Source of the DNA: Streptomyces sp. I6
GTDB taxonomy: Bacteria > Actinomycetota > Actinomycetes > Streptomycetales > Streptomycetaceae
NCBI GenBank assembly: GCA_003725745.1
Contig: RHDP01000001.1
Span: 434,001 to 498,000, forward strand
Length of the DNA stretch: 64,000 nucleotides
Direction of reading: 5' to 3'
Part shown: one piece after another, positions 1-9,894 of the stretch
Position numbering within the stretch: position 1 is the stretch's first letter
Layout of the letters: each line of letters begins with the position of its first letter
Made by a program: the position numbers and the translations under genes
Notes under the pieces: model-generated
Seen by the model: the letters and a program-made list of their open reading frames with translations, nothing else
Databases searched by the model: none
Told to the model about the DNA's origin: nothing

Positions 1-458
1 ACCGCCCGGAACTTCCAGGCGCCGTCGCGCCGGTAGAGCTCGCCCAGGACGAAGGCCGTCTCGACCGTCGCGTCCCGGCTCTCGTAGCGAGCGATCTCGG
101 TGCCGGCCGCGGCGTCCAGGACCCTTACGTACAGTCCCGGGACCTGCCCGAAGCTGCCTCCGTCGGCCGAGGCGGCGAGCACGATGCGCTCGACGGCCGG
201 CTCGACGCGCCCCAGGTCGACCGCGATCCGGTCGGTCGTGGCACCGTCCGCGGCGTGCTTGCCCTCGTGGCGCACCGCGCCCGAGGCGTGCGCCGGCTGG
301 TTGTAGAAGACGAAATCGGCGTCGGAGCGGACCCTTCCCGACCCCGAGGCGAGCAGCAGCGCCGACGCGTCCACGTCCGGGATCCCGTTTCCCGAACTCC
401 AGCCCAACTCGACCCGAAGGCTCGGTGCGGGTACCGGAACATTGGCTCCTTTGAGCAT
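1..458 (-). CDS. TerD family stress protein (3' end outside window)
   Basis: The first 152 residues of a TerD/CABP-type protein are visible; the C-terminus lies beyond base 1. It begins MLKGANVPVP and carries the family landmarks DVDASALLL, SDADFVFYNQ, then a second half with RVLDAAAGTEIARY and a FVLGELYRRDGAWKFRA end. TerD proteins are small cytosolic beta-sandwich proteins that bind calcium through Asp-rich loops and are linked to tellurite and general stress resistance; several paralogues are normal in Streptomyces. The ATG at 456-458 has a GAGGA ribosome site six bases upstream. Family assignment is firm, the precise stress role is not. Confidence 0.93.
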   Translation of the reverse strand, partial: MLKGANVPVPAPSLRVELGWSSGNGIPDVDASALLLASGSGRVRSDADFVFYNQPAHASGAVRHEGKHAADGATTDRIAVDLGRVEPAVERIVLAASADGGSFGQVPGLYVRVLDAAAGTEIARYESRDATVETAFVLGELYRRDGAWKFRA

Positions 459-1124
459 GGACATCCTCGCCCCCATCTTCCTCGTGCCCGGACAAGTGCG
501 TGCGGACAACGTAGCCGCGGTGCCGCCCGGCCACCCGGTGGGCCCCATGGGCAACCCCTTCTCAGCTCGCTCTCTACACGATCCAGCCACCGAGGTGCGA
601 CTGTTTTGCCCGTCTTCCCTCGGATTGGGGAATCCCGGTCACCGAGCAACATGTCACACACCCTCCTATCGGGCTCACCAAGGTTGACGTGCTCCCTGGC
701 CTAAGAGCTGTCCCGTCATCACTGGCGGATCAGCGCACGGCGTCGGATGGGGTGCGTCGCAAGGCGGAGGGTCGTCCTCATACTGGGCATATTCGGGCGA
801 TCCGACAACACAGCGAGGTGCAGCAGCTGTCGTCGTGCTCCCGCCGGGGATTGCGGGACAGCCGTTGGAGTCCAGGGATTCCGGCCCGGGTCGTCTGACC
901 CCTCCGGGGGCTTCCTGCTTCACCGCGCCGTGCGGGCACGGGTGCCCGTCTTACCGGCGCTCCACAGGCGTTCAGCGTCTCCGCCCGTCCGGCGGCGACT
1001 CGGGGGGCATCCGTTTCGCCTTGGTTCCGGCCGCCCGACCAGTACGAACACCGACCGGGGCCCCCGGGCCGGCGGGGCCCCCGGTACCGGGGGCCCATGC
1101 CCAGGCAGAGATGGCGCCCCGGTC
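459..1124. other. Gene-poor stretch with short inverted ends and TnpB debris
   Basis: No convincing gene is seen here. An imperfect inverted pair, GCTGTCCCG at 708-716 and CGGGACAGC at 854-862, encloses about 155 bp like the ends of a small non-autonomous insertion. Beyond it, the minus strand at about 860-980 reads TLNACGAPVRR and, in another frame, VKQEAPGG, which from memory resemble the C-terminal tails of Streptomyces TnpB proteins. I read the stretch as decayed mobile-element DNA; the terminal repeat idea is only inference. Confidence 0.4.
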
Positions 1125-1607
1125 TCAAGGGAGACGTCGAGTGCGCCGTCGGCCTCGACGTCTACTGCGGTGGCGTGGCGGACGTCCACCGAGTCCGGGA
1201 CGCAGTCCTGGCGGCCGTCCTCCCCCATGTGGAGGGCGCGTACAAGCGCGGCCTGATTGCCGGCCGCAGCCAGACCGGCCACAGGACCAGGCGAAACCCC
1301 GAGGAAGAAGAGCTGGTGACGCCACCCACGGGAAACGCGCGGGCTTCCCGTGCCGGTGGCAGTGCCGCCGCGCAGAGGGCCGGCCCGGCCCTGTTGAGGA
1401 CGTTCGTCGAGCCGACGTGGTCCGCCTTCGCCGCGAACCCGCACGCCGCGCACGGGAACTTCGCTCGGGTGGCGCGGTGCCCCTTCGCGGTGTGCCCGCA
1501 GGACGGGCACGAGCGGGAGGTGTTGCGGGGGTCCACGGCGGCGACGGTCCGACCGGCGCGTTCAGCCTTGTTGGCGAGGACCGCAAGGGGTTCCCCAACC
1601 AGCACAT
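1125..1607 (-). pseudogene. IS200/IS605 TnpB (OrfB) C-terminal remnant
   Basis: The minus-strand frame starting near 1605 encodes only the last part of a TnpB: a zinc ribbon CPSC, fourteen residues, CAAC, preceded by VDPRNTSRS and followed by KADHVGSTNVLN, which holds the last RuvC-type Asp and Asn. The N-terminal helical and RuvC-I/II parts are absent, because the fragment stops against the DUF6643 gene at 1629. After about residue 70 the frame becomes unlike TnpB. TnpB is an RNA-guided nuclease associated with IS200/IS605 elements; this copy cannot be functional. No TnpA gene is seen. Confidence 0.75.
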
Positions 1608-1628
1608 CGTGGGCTTAACTTATGTGCC

Positions 1629-2081
1629 ATGACCTCCCCCCGCTCCACCTACGGCGGCGGTTACCACTCCGCGCCGTCCTTCCCCGACACCCCGATCTAC
1701 GACTCCCTGGTCGCTGAGCGGGGCATGCCTCAGATCGCGCCGATCCGAGTGCCCTCCGCGTACGACACCGGCAGCAGCCACCTGCCGGCACTGTCCGCGG
1801 CCCTGCCCGCCCTCCCGGCGGCCCCCTCCCAGCCCGGCCCGGCCTACGGCTACCCGCAGCCCGCGCCGCAACCGGTGCCCCTGCAGCAGGCGGCTGCCCC
1901 GTACATCCCCCAGCAGCCCGTCGGCCCGCGCGGCTACCCGGGCGGGCAGCAGCAGCACATGGCCCGCCCGATGGCGGGCGGGTACGAGGCGATGCGGCCG
2001 GCCGCGGCACCGCGGCCGATGCCCACGCCCGCACCCTACGACGATCCGTACCACCGGCCCTACCAGGGCGGTGGCTACTGA
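1629..2081 (+). CDS. DUF6643 family protein
   Basis: A 150-residue protein with a conserved first third (TYGGGY, FPDTPIYDSLVAERG, PQIAPIRVP) and a Pro/Gln/Ala/Tyr-rich low-complexity remainder ending YQGGGY. The family is conserved in Streptomyces and has no known function. No signal peptide or membrane span is visible. There is no clear ribosome site; TAACTT at 1616-1621 sits seven bases before the ATG, so a leaderless transcript is possible. The decayed TnpB lies immediately upstream, so the native promoter may have been displaced. Confidence 0.8.
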   Translation: MTSPRSTYGGGYHSAPSFPDTPIYDSLVAERGMPQIAPIRVPSAYDTGSSHLPALSAALPALPAAPSQPGPAYGYPQPAPQPVPLQQAAAPYIPQQPVGPRGYPGGQQQHMARPMAGGYEAMRPAAAPRPMPTPAPYDDPYHRPYQGGGY

Positions 2082-2138
2082 GACCGGCCTGACCACCGCG
2101 ACCGGCGGATGGTGCGGGGCACCTGGCAGGATGGTCGT

Positions 2139-2963
2139 ATGGCGACTCCCGTGCTGCGCTCCCTCCACGTCCACCCGGTCAAGTCCATCGGCGGCCACAC
2201 ACCGGCCGAGGCCGCAGTGGAGCCCTGGGGACTCGCGGGCGACCGCCGGTGGATGCTCGTGGACGCGGCGGGCCGGGCCGTCACCCAACGCCAGCAGCCG
2301 CGACTGGCGTTGGCCGCCGCGGCGCCGCTCGCGGACGGCGCCGTCCGGCTGACCGCACCCGGCACGGCACCGCTGACCGCAGGGGTGCCCGAGCCGTCCG
2401 GCACCACCGTCGTGGAGCTCTTCGGGGAGAAGGTGGAGGCGGTGCCCGCGGGCACCGCCTCCGACCGGTGGTTCAGCGCATACCTGGACGCACCGGTCCG
2501 GCTGGTGCACCTCGACGACCCGGCGTACCGCCGCCCCGTCGACCCGGACTACGCAATGCCGGGCGAGACCGTGTCGTTCGCCGACGGCTTCCCCCTGCTG
2601 CTCGCGTCCACAGCTTCGCTCGACGCACTCAACTCGCTGATCGCCCAGGGCGACCACGCGGACGAGGGCCCGCTGCCGATGAACCGCTTCCGTCCCAATC
2701 TGGTCGTGGACGGCACGGGCCCGTGGGCCGAGGACGGCTGGAAGCGCGTCGCGGTCGGCGAGGTGTCCTTCCGGGTGGCCAAGCCCTGCGGCCGCTGCGT
2801 CGTCACGACCACCGACCAGGCCACGGCGGCACGAGGGAAGGAGCCGCTGCGCACCCTGGCCCGGCACCGCCGCTTCGGGGACCGGCTGGTATTCGGCCAG
2901 AACCTGGTGCCCGAGCACACCGGGACCGTCCGCGTCGGCGACCCGGTGCGCGTCCTGGCCTGA
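2139..2963 (+). CDS. MOSC domain protein (YcbX/MOSC_N type)
   Basis: The protein is 274 residues. It starts with a MOSC_N-type beta-barrel (LHVHPVKSIGG, WGLAGDRRWMLVD) followed by a MOSC domain containing MNRFRPNLVVDG and the conserved cysteine region KPCGRCVVTTTD. MOSC proteins bind the molybdenum cofactor or carry sulfur on the conserved Cys; YcbX-like members detoxify N-hydroxylated compounds with an electron-transfer partner. The ATG at 2139 is preferred to the in-frame ATG at 2109 because homology begins there and AGGA lies eight bases upstream. No fused ferredoxin domain is present. It stands alone. Confidence 0.88.
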   Translation: MATPVLRSLHVHPVKSIGGHTPAEAAVEPWGLAGDRRWMLVDAAGRAVTQRQQPRLALAAAAPLADGAVRLTAPGTAPLTAGVPEPSGTTVVELFGEKVEAVPAGTASDRWFSAYLDAPVRLVHLDDPAYRRPVDPDYAMPGETVSFADGFPLLLASTASLDALNSLIAQGDHADEGPLPMNRFRPNLVVDGTGPWAEDGWKRVAVGEVSFRVAKPCGRCVVTTTDQATAARGKEPLRTLARHRRFGDRLVFGQNLVPEHTGTVRVGDPVRVLA

Positions 2964-3131
2964 GCACGGCGGTACGGGGAACCCGGACCGCGAGACGCGG
3001 GGAGCCGGTCCCGGCCCGGCCGCACGGGCGCGTGCCGCCGACCGGTCAACCCCCGGTTCCCCCGCACGCTACGGTGGTGCGACGCGCGGCACGGGCGCGA
3101 CCGACGCACGAGGTGGGGGCAGATCAGCACC

Positions 3132-5545
3132 ATGGCACAGGGCACGGTCCAGGTGACGCACACCGGCACATCGCGGTGGCGGCGCCGCACGGGTGAGTAC
3201 GCCTCTCTCGCCGCGGCCCTGGAGGCGGCGGCCGACGGCGACGTCCTCACCGTCTCGCCCGGCACCTACCGGGAGAACCTCGTACTCCGGCGTGCCGTGA
3301 CGCTCCGCGGGACGGACGGCTCGGCCGGCTCGGTGCGGATCGCCCCCTCGGACGGGGTGCCGCTGACGGTCCGCGCGTCGGCGACCGTGCAGGACCTGCA
3401 CGTCGAGGGACAGGACGCCACGGCACCCGCGCTGCTCGTCGAGGACGGCACCCCCGAGCTGACCGATCTGCGGATCGTGACGCGCTCGGCGGCGGGCATC
3501 GAGGTCCGCGGGGCGGCCCGCCCCACGGTGCGGCGCTGCACGGTGGACAATCCCGCCGGCGTCGGGATCGGCGTACTGGACGGCGCCGGCGGGGTGTTCG
3601 AGGATTGCGAGGTGGTCGCCGCCGGGCAGTCCGGGGTGTCGGTGCGCGGCGGCGCGCACCCGAGGCTGGAGCGCTGCCAGGTGCACCACGCCTCCGGCTC
3701 CGGGCTGAGCGTCACCGGGGAGAACAGCGCCCTGGAGGCGCTCGGTTGCGAGGTGTACGAGATCAAGGGCGCCGGCGTGCAGGTCACGTCCCGGGCGACG
3801 GCCCATCTGACGGACTCACGGGTGCACCGCACCTCCTCCGACGGCATCACGCTCGACACGGACGCGGTGCTCACCCTCGCCGACTGCGACATCCACGACG
3901 TGCCGGAGAACGCCGTGGACCTGAGGTCGCGTTCGGTGCTCACGCTCACCCGCTCCACGGTGCGGCGGTTCGGCCGCAACGGCCTCTCGGTGTGGGACCC
4001 GGGGACACGGGTGGACGCCAACCAGTGCGAGATCCACGACAGCACGGGCGACTACCCGGCCGTCTGGGTCAGCGACGGCGCGACCGCGGTGCTCGACTCC
4101 TGCCGGGTGCACGACGTCCCGGACGCCCTGTTCGTCCTGGACCGCGGCTCGCGTGCCGACGTGGTCGACAGCGATCTGACCCAGGTGCGGAACACGGCCG
4201 TGTCCGTCAGCGACGGGGCCACGGCCCAGCTCGACGACTGCCGCATCCGGGACGCCTCGACCGGCGCCTGGTTCCGCGACCACGGCAGCGGCGGCACGCT
4301 CGGCAACTGCACCATCGACGGCGCCCAGACCGGCGTCATCGTCACCAAGGGCGCGGACCCCTCGATCGAGCGGTGCACGGTGACCTCGCCGGCCGAGGCC
4401 GGCTTCTACGTCTCCGCCGAGGGCCGGGGCACCTTCCACGACTGCCGGGTCTCCGGCAGCGGCGGCTACGGCTTCCACGTCATGGACGGCTGCCGTGCGA
4501 CCCTGACGCGCTGCCGCACGGAGCGGTGCGCACGCGGCGGCTACGAGTACCCCGAGGACGGCACCGCCGTCGAGGACTGCACCAGCGACGAGAGCGGTGT
4601 GCGGGCGGCGCCGCCCGCGACGGCTCCGGTGGTGGCCACCGCCACCCAGTCGCCCGGGCTGCTGTCGGTGATCCCCGGCCAGCGGACCGCCGAGCCCGAG
4701 CTTGCCGCCACCGCCCCCGCGGCCGCCCCCGCCGCCAGGACGTCGGACGCGGTCCTCGGTGAACTGGACGCCCTGGTGGGCCTGGAGAGCGTCAAACGCG
4801 AGGTCCGGACCCTCACGAACATGATCGAGGTGGGCCGGCGCCGGCAGGAGGCGGGCCTGAAGGCCGCTTCGGTCCGCCGCCATCTGGTCTTCACCGGCTC
4901 CCCGGCACCGGCAAGACGACGGTGGCGCGGCTGTACGGAGAGATCCTGGCGTCCCTCGGCGTTCTGGAGCGGGGCCATCTGGTCGAGGTGTCCCGGGTCG
5001 ACCTGGTCGGCGAGCACATCGGATCCACCGCGATCCGCACCCAGGAGGCCTTCGAACGGGCCCGCGGCGGCGTGCTGTTCATCGACGAGGCGTACGCCCT
5101 CTCGCCGGAGGACTCCGGCCGGGACTTCGGCCGGGAGGCCATCGACACGCTGGTGAAGCTGATGGAGGACCACCGGGACGCCGTGGTCGTCATCGTCGCC
5201 GGGTACACCGACGAGATGGAGCGGTTCCTCTCGGTCAACCCCGGTGTCGCCTCGCGTTTCTCACGGACCATCACCTTCAGCGACTACCTGCCCGACGAAC
5301 TGCTGCGGATCGTCGAGCAGCAGGCCGAGGAGCACGAGTACCGGCTGGCCGAGGGCACCGCCGAGGCCCTGGGGAAGTACTTCACGGCACTGCCGAAGGG
5401 CCCGGCGTTCGGCAACGGCCGGACCGCGCGCCAGACCTTCGAGTCGATGGTCGAGCGGCACGCGGGCCGGGTGTCCGAACTCGCCGAGCCGAGCACCGAC
5501 GACCTGTCGCTGCTCTACCCGGAGGACCTGCCCGAACTCCCCTGA
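3132..5545 (+). CDS. Right-handed beta-helix / CbxX-CfxQ AAA+ ATPase fusion (frameshifted)
   Basis: About 804 residues once one base is restored. Residues about 20-480 are beta-helix (pectate-lyase-like) coils with many short SGV/V-rich turns; a Pro/Ala linker follows; from about 540 the frame reads LDALVGLESVKREV, the entry to an AAA+ domain of the CbxX/CfxQ (EccA-like) group. The frame breaks inside Walker A at the CCCC of 4900-4903; adding one C restores GSPGTGKTTVAR. The second frame supplies Walker B VLFIDEAYAL, sensor and Arg-finger regions (GVASRFSRTITF). It probably remodels a protein complex bound through the helix; the substrate is unknown. The 3' end overlaps the convergent gene by 31 bases. 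Confidence 0.85.
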
Positions 5546-8280
5546 CGCCGGGCGCCGGTGTCGCGCTGGCGGGGCAGCGCGGGCGGCAGCCGTTCCAGGA
5601 GGGCCCGGCGTTCCTCGGCGAACGCCGGGTCGGCCTGGTAGTCGGAGTGCCCGAGGACGGGCGCCGGCAGGGGGTGGGTGTCCGTGCGCCCGTACACCAC
5701 GGGGTCCCTGAGCGCTTCCCGGTCGACCGCGGGCCTGCCGTCCTCGGCCGGGAGCCGGACCGGCCCGCCTATCGGATCGGTGTGCCGCCAGAGGTTGCGC
5801 CAGCAGTGCAGTTCCCGATGCAGACCGCGCAGCTGCTCGGCACCGAAGTAGGCGGGGAACCAGCGGCCGTAGAGCCGCTCGAGCGGTGAACCGAAGGTGA
5901 GCAGGGCGACGCGCCGGCGGGTGGCCGCGGGCAGCTGCCAGACCGCGGCCGCGGCCAGCACACTGCCCTGCGAGTGACCGGAGATCACGAGCCGCCCGCC
6001 GGTGGTGGACGTCCAGGACGCCATGCGCCAGGTGAGGTCGGGGACGGCCCGCTCGGCATAGCAGGGCGGTGCGAAGGGGTGGGCCGCTCGGGGCCAGAAG
6101 GTGCCGACGTCCCAGAGGATCCCGATGGTGCGGCGGGCCGAGGCGTCCCGGTAGGCGCGCCGGCCCCAGGTGACGAAGAGGATGAAGCCCAGTCCGACCA
6201 GCCAGGAGCCGAGGGCCTGCGCGGTGTCGACGGCGGACTCGACGAGCGGATGGGCCCTGTCGAAGGCCTCGCCGGGCACCTCCGCGCTGATCCACGCCCC
6301 GGCGACCGCGCCCGCGCCGAGCAGTAGCGTCGCGAGGCACAGGACGGCGATGACGGCCGGTGCGGCGTCGGTGAGACCCGCACGGGCGCGGATGCCCGCG
6401 ATCCGGCGGGTGCGCACCGGGTCGGGCCGCTCGTCCGGGTAGTCCCGCTCGACCCGGTCGCCGAGGGCGCGCGCGGTCCGCCGGGTCCGGACGCCGAGGA
6501 CGCAGAGCGGCACCAGGAGCAGGAGCAGCAGGACCGGGATCACCGACGCCTGCCAGCTGAGCAGCACCGGCGGACCGGGGATCGCGCCTCCCCCCTCCCC
6601 CGGGGTGCCCGATCCGTCGAGCCAGTCGGCGACCCGCTGGGCGAGACCTCCCGTCATCACGCCCCCGAGCGCGCAGGCGAGCAGGGCGACCGCCGGTCCG
6701 CCCAGACCGCGCATCGCGGTGCGGGCGTCCCGGACGCGGAGGTGCAGCACGCCCGCGGCGACGGCGAGCACGACGACGAGGCCCCCCTGGGCGACGGCGA
6801 TGACGCGGAAGGCGACGTCACCGGGGAGCGTGCCCTCCGAGGCCCAGCCGGGGCGCGACCAGGACGCGTACACCGTCGCCACGGCGAGCAGGGCGAGCGA
6901 GACGCAGGGGAGCCAGCTGACGACGGCTCGGTCGATCCGGTTGTCGAGGACCTCCTCGCTGCGTCCGCGGCGGAGCACGACGGCGACGACGAGGGCACCG
7001 GCCAGGACCAGTACCCCTTCGAGGAGCCACCCGGCGATCTCCAGCGCACGGACGCCGGCGCTCCGGTCGTGGCGCGCGGCAGCACCGGCCACGGCGGCCG
7101 CGATGACCAGGAACCCCGCGGCGGTGTGCGCGGCGCGCAGCCGGGCGACCAGCCGGCGGCCGTACCAGAAGCCGGGCCGCCCGAGCGCGGGCCGGACGGT
7201 GTCCCGGGCGGGGGCACCGGCGCCGCGCTCGCCGTCCCCGGCGGCGAGGGGGTCCGCGGTGGCTGCCGGGTCCCGGCGGTTTCCGGTGGCGGGGAACTCC
7301 CCACGGTTCTCGGTGTCCTGACCGTTCTCCCCGGGCCCGGGCGTTCCGGGGGTTCCGGGCGTTGGGGTTCCGGGCGTTGGGGTTCCGGGCGTTGGGGTTC
7401 CGGGCGTTGGGGTTCCGGGCGTTGGGGTTCCGGAGGTTGCAGGGACCGCGTGCGCCGCGGGGGCCGCAGGGACCGCGGAGTTGCCTAGGTTGCCCGGGTT
7501 GCCCGGGTTGCCGGGGCTGCGGGAGGTCTCCCGGTTCCCGGCGGACTCGCGGTTCCCGGCGGACTCGCGGATCTCGCGGTTCCCGGGGCCCTCGCTCCCT
7601 CCGGGACCGGTGGCCCGCGGCACGGGCACGATGGCGGTGTCCGGCGGGCGCTGGGCCTCGTAGGCGCTCCAGGTTCGGTTGGAGAGGTACCAGAGCAGTC
7701 CCACCAGCGCGGCCGGCACCAGTGCGGCGAGGGAGAGCCGGCGGCCGGGCTGCGACCACCAGCCGTCGTTCGCGGCGGAGAGGAAGCCGATCCAGGAGCT
7801 GCCCTGGGAGCAGCGGGCGGACCCCGCGCACTGCCAGGCCGTCAGATCGAGGGCGACCTCGCAGGCCGCCGCGGTGAACAGCACCGTCAGGCTGAGGGCG
7901 AGCAGCCGGACGAGCGTCCCGTACAGCCGCGAGGTCCTGGTCCTGCCCGTGGTGGCGGGCCGCATCCAGTGGGCCAGGTTGACGACCATGAACGGCAGCA
8001 GGAGCAGCCACAACGCCCTGGCCCCGTCCCCCGAGGTGAGGTTGGACCAGCAGTACGCCTCGCGGACGGGCCCTTCGCGGCCGTGCATGCGGTCGGGGCG
8101 GAGGTCGGCCCCGGCGTCCTGGGCGCGCCGGTAGACGGCGGCGGTCGCATCGCCGGTGACCCGCACCGTACGGGGATCGCCGAGCATGCCCTGGGGGGTG
8201 GCTCCGCCGACGCCGTGGACCAGCAGCTCAAGGGCCGGCCCGCCGGGCTGCGGGACGGGGCCTGATGTGGCAGGGGACAC
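5515..8280 (-). CDS. Large integral membrane protein with lipase-like GHSQG motif
   Basis: About 921 residues. The N-terminus has LLVHGVGGATPQGM, typical of the oxyanion strand of alpha/beta hydrolases; near residue 767 lies VISGHSQGSVLAAAA, a classical GxSxG nucleophile elbow. Between them are many hydrophobic spans and, at about residues 285-310, a TPTPG tandem tract. This suggests a membrane-anchored esterase or lipase-like protein with an inserted membrane domain; the reaction is unknown. The GTG at 8278-8280 is my start because homology-like sequence begins just after it, but its ribosome site is weak and the frame stays open far upstream. It converges on the AAA+ gene and diverges from the DeoR gene. 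Confidence 0.72.
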   Translation of the reverse strand: MSPATSGPVPQPGGPALELLVHGVGGATPQGMLGDPRTVRVTGDATAAVYRRAQDAGADLRPDRMHGREGPVREAYCWSNLTSGDGARALWLLLLPFMVVNLAHWMRPATTGRTRTSRLYGTLVRLLALSLTVLFTAAACEVALDLTAWQCAGSARCSQGSSWIGFLSAANDGWWSQPGRRLSLAALVPAALVGLLWYLSNRTWSAYEAQRPPDTAIVPVPRATGPGGSEGPGNREIRESAGNRESAGNRETSRSPGNPGNPGNLGNSAVPAAPAAHAVPATSGTPTPGTPTPGTPTPGTPTPGTPTPGTPGTPGPGENGQDTENRGEFPATGNRRDPAATADPLAAGDGERGAGAPARDTVRPALGRPGFWYGRRLVARLRAAHTAAGFLVIAAAVAGAAARHDRSAGVRALEIAGWLLEGVLVLAGALVVAVVLRRGRSEEVLDNRIDRAVVSWLPCVSLALLAVATVYASWSRPGWASEGTLPGDVAFRVIAVAQGGLVVVLAVAAGVLHLRVRDARTAMRGLGGPAVALLACALGGVMTGGLAQRVADWLDGSGTPGEGGGAIPGPPVLLSWQASVIPVLLLLLLVPLCVLGVRTRRTARALGDRVERDYPDERPDPVRTRRIAGIRARAGLTDAAPAVIAVLCLATLLLGAGAVAGAWISAEVPGEAFDRAHPLVESAVDTAQALGSWLVGLGFILFVTWGRRAYRDASARRTIGILWDVGTFWPRAAHPFAPPCYAERAVPDLTWRMASWTSTTGGRLVISGHSQGSVLAAAAVWQLPAATRRRVALLTFGSPLERLYGRWFPAYFGAEQLRGLHRELHCWRNLWRHTDPIGGPVRLPAEDGRPAVDREALRDPVVYGRTDTHPLPAPVLGHSDYQADPAFAEERRALLERLPPALPRQRDTGARRQGSSGRSSG
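7353..7427. repeat. 15-bp tandem repeat, five copies, coding TPTPG units
   Basis: Five head-to-tail copies of TTCCGGGCGTTGGGG lie inside the membrane lipase-like gene and encode the TPTPG linker. The unit length is a multiple of three, so copy-number change would keep frame. A related degenerate set of GNRES/PGN units continues to about 7580. Confidence 0.95.
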
Positions 8281-8478
8281 TTCTGCGGCTCGCTTTCTGC
8301 CGGCGGGATCGAGGCGGTGGAGGGCTCCCGGCGCCCCGAATCCCGGACCACGGCGCGCGGCCGCGCGCCCCTGCACGTAATCTCCCCTCCGCCGGGGCGC
8401 GCCCACCGTGGCAGGATGAGAAACCTCGGTGAACAGCGGTGGCATCTCGACGGCACGACGGAAGGACCGGCCCCAGCG

Positions 8479-9323
8479 GTGAGCGACAATCAGAACCTCC
8501 TCGCGGAACAGCGGCGCGCCCTGATCGTCGACGAGGTGCGGCGGCGCGGCGGCGTGCGCGTCAATGAACTCACCCGCCGGCTGAACGTCTCCGACATGAC
8601 CGTCCGCCGCGACCTGGACGCCCTCGCCCGCCAGGGCGTGCTGGAGAAGGTGCACGGGGGTGCCGTGCCGGTCGCCGAGGCGAGCACCTACGAACCCGGT
8701 TTCGAGGCCAAGTCGACGCTCGAGCCGGGCGCCAAGGAGGACATCGCCCGGGCGGCGGCGGCGATGGTCGTCCCGGGCAGCGCCATCGCCCTGTCGGGCG
8801 GCACGACCACGTACGCGCTCGCTCACCGTCTCGTCGACGTCGCCGACCTGACGGTGGTGACCAACTCGGTGCGGGTGGCCGACGTGTTCCACACGGCGCA
8901 GCGGCCGGGCGGGGCGGCGGAGGGGCGTCCGGGCGCCCCCACGGTGGTTCTCACGGGAGGTGTACGCACTCCGTCGGACTCGCTGGTGGGCCCGGTCGCC
9001 GATCAAACGATCCGCTCCCTCCACTTCGACCTGCTGTTCCTGGGGTCCACGGCATCTCCGTGGAGGCGGGGTTGTCGGCTCCCAATCTGGCGGAGGCCGA
9101 GACCAATCGGCGGCTGGTCCGCTCGGCCCGCCGGGTGGTGGTCGTGGCGGACCACACCAAGTGGGGTACGGTCGGGCTCAGTTCGTTCGCCCGGCTGGAC
9201 GAGGTGGACACACTGGTCACGGACGCCGGACTGCCAGACGGGGCGCGCGAGGCGATCACCGAGTACCTGCCGAACCTCGTGGTCGCCGGTGAGCCGGCGG
9301 AACCCCCGGAGGCCCAGGTATGA
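8479..9323 (+). CDS. DeoR/GlpR family transcriptional regulator (frameshifted)
   Basis: About 281 residues after correction. The N-terminus holds a DeoR winged helix (RVNELTRRLNVSDMTVRRDL, then VHGGAVPV); the C-terminal DeoRC sugar-phosphate sensor includes ALSGGTTTYALA, VVTNSVRVADVF and VADHTKWGTVG. The frame breaks at the GGGG of 9042-9045; one extra G restores LFLGVHGISVEAGL. GTG at 8479 has GGAAGGA upstream; an ATG at 8416 is in frame but has a poor spacing. The stop overlaps the next ATG (ATGA), so the SRPBCC gene is translationally coupled. The effector is unknown. Confidence 0.88.
9042..9045 (+). other. Single-base frameshift in DeoR gene
   Basis: GGGG should be GGGGG for the DeoR sensor domain to read through. 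Both sides are well conserved, so a base-calling error is more likely than a mutation. Confidence 0.8.
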
Positions 9324-9775
9324 CCGTGTTCCGTGTCGTGCGGACGACACCGCTGCCGGTCGCGGAGGCATGGCGCCGGCTCACCGACTGGCCGGCGCAC
9401 GCCGCGCAGGTGCCGCTGACCCGCATCTCCGTGGTGACGGAGGGGCCGAGCGCCGAAGGCACCCTGTTCGTCGCCCGGACGGGGGTCGGCCCTGCCCGTT
9501 TCGACGATCCGATGGAGATCGTGCGCTGGGAGCCGCCGGAGGGCGGGCGTGCCGGGTACTGCCGGCTGGAGAAGCGCGGCCGGGTCGTGCTGGGCTGGGC
9601 GGAGATCGTGGTGCGGGAGTCCCCGGCCGGGGCGGAGGTGACCTGGACGGAGGACCTGCGGGTGCGGGGACTTCCGGACGCGGCAGGGCCGGTACTGGCG
9701 CGGGCCGGACGGCGGGTCTTCGGCCGCGCGGTGGACGGTCTGCTGGGCCGCGGTCCGCAAGCTCCCGCGCGATGA
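9320..9775 (+). CDS. SRPBCC family protein
   Basis: A 151-residue START/Bet v1-like helix-grip protein: RTTPLPVAEAWRRLTDWPAH opens the fold, GTLFVARTGVG and FDDPMEIVRWEPP follow, and the C-terminal helix has VFGRAVDGLL. Such proteins form a hydrophobic pocket and act as lipid or polyketide binders or cyclase-like enzymes. No catalytic residue can be picked. It overlaps the DeoR stop by four bases and is likely co-transcribed with it; the ligand is unknown. Confidence 0.8.
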   Translation: MTVFRVVRTTPLPVAEAWRRLTDWPAHAAQVPLTRISVVTEGPSAEGTLFVARTGVGPARFDDPMEIVRWEPPEGGRAGYCRLEKRGRVVLGWAEIVVRESPAGAEVTWTEDLRVRGLPDAAGPVLARAGRRVFGRAVDGLLGRGPQAPAR

Positions 9776-9894
9776 CCGTCCGGCGGCCGGGCCGGCGCCG
9801 TCCCGCACGCCCCTGTCCGAGCGCCCTGTCCGCCCACTCGCCCTCTCCCTGCGTCCTGCGCCCCGCTCCGCCGCTTCCGCATCCGCGGCTCCGC

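Noticed and set aside
3132..5545. Possible type VII secretion or defence island around the EccA-like ATPase
   Set aside because: No EccB/C/D/E, WXG100, nuclease or toxin gene is adjacent; neighbours are a MOSC protein and a membrane hydrolase.
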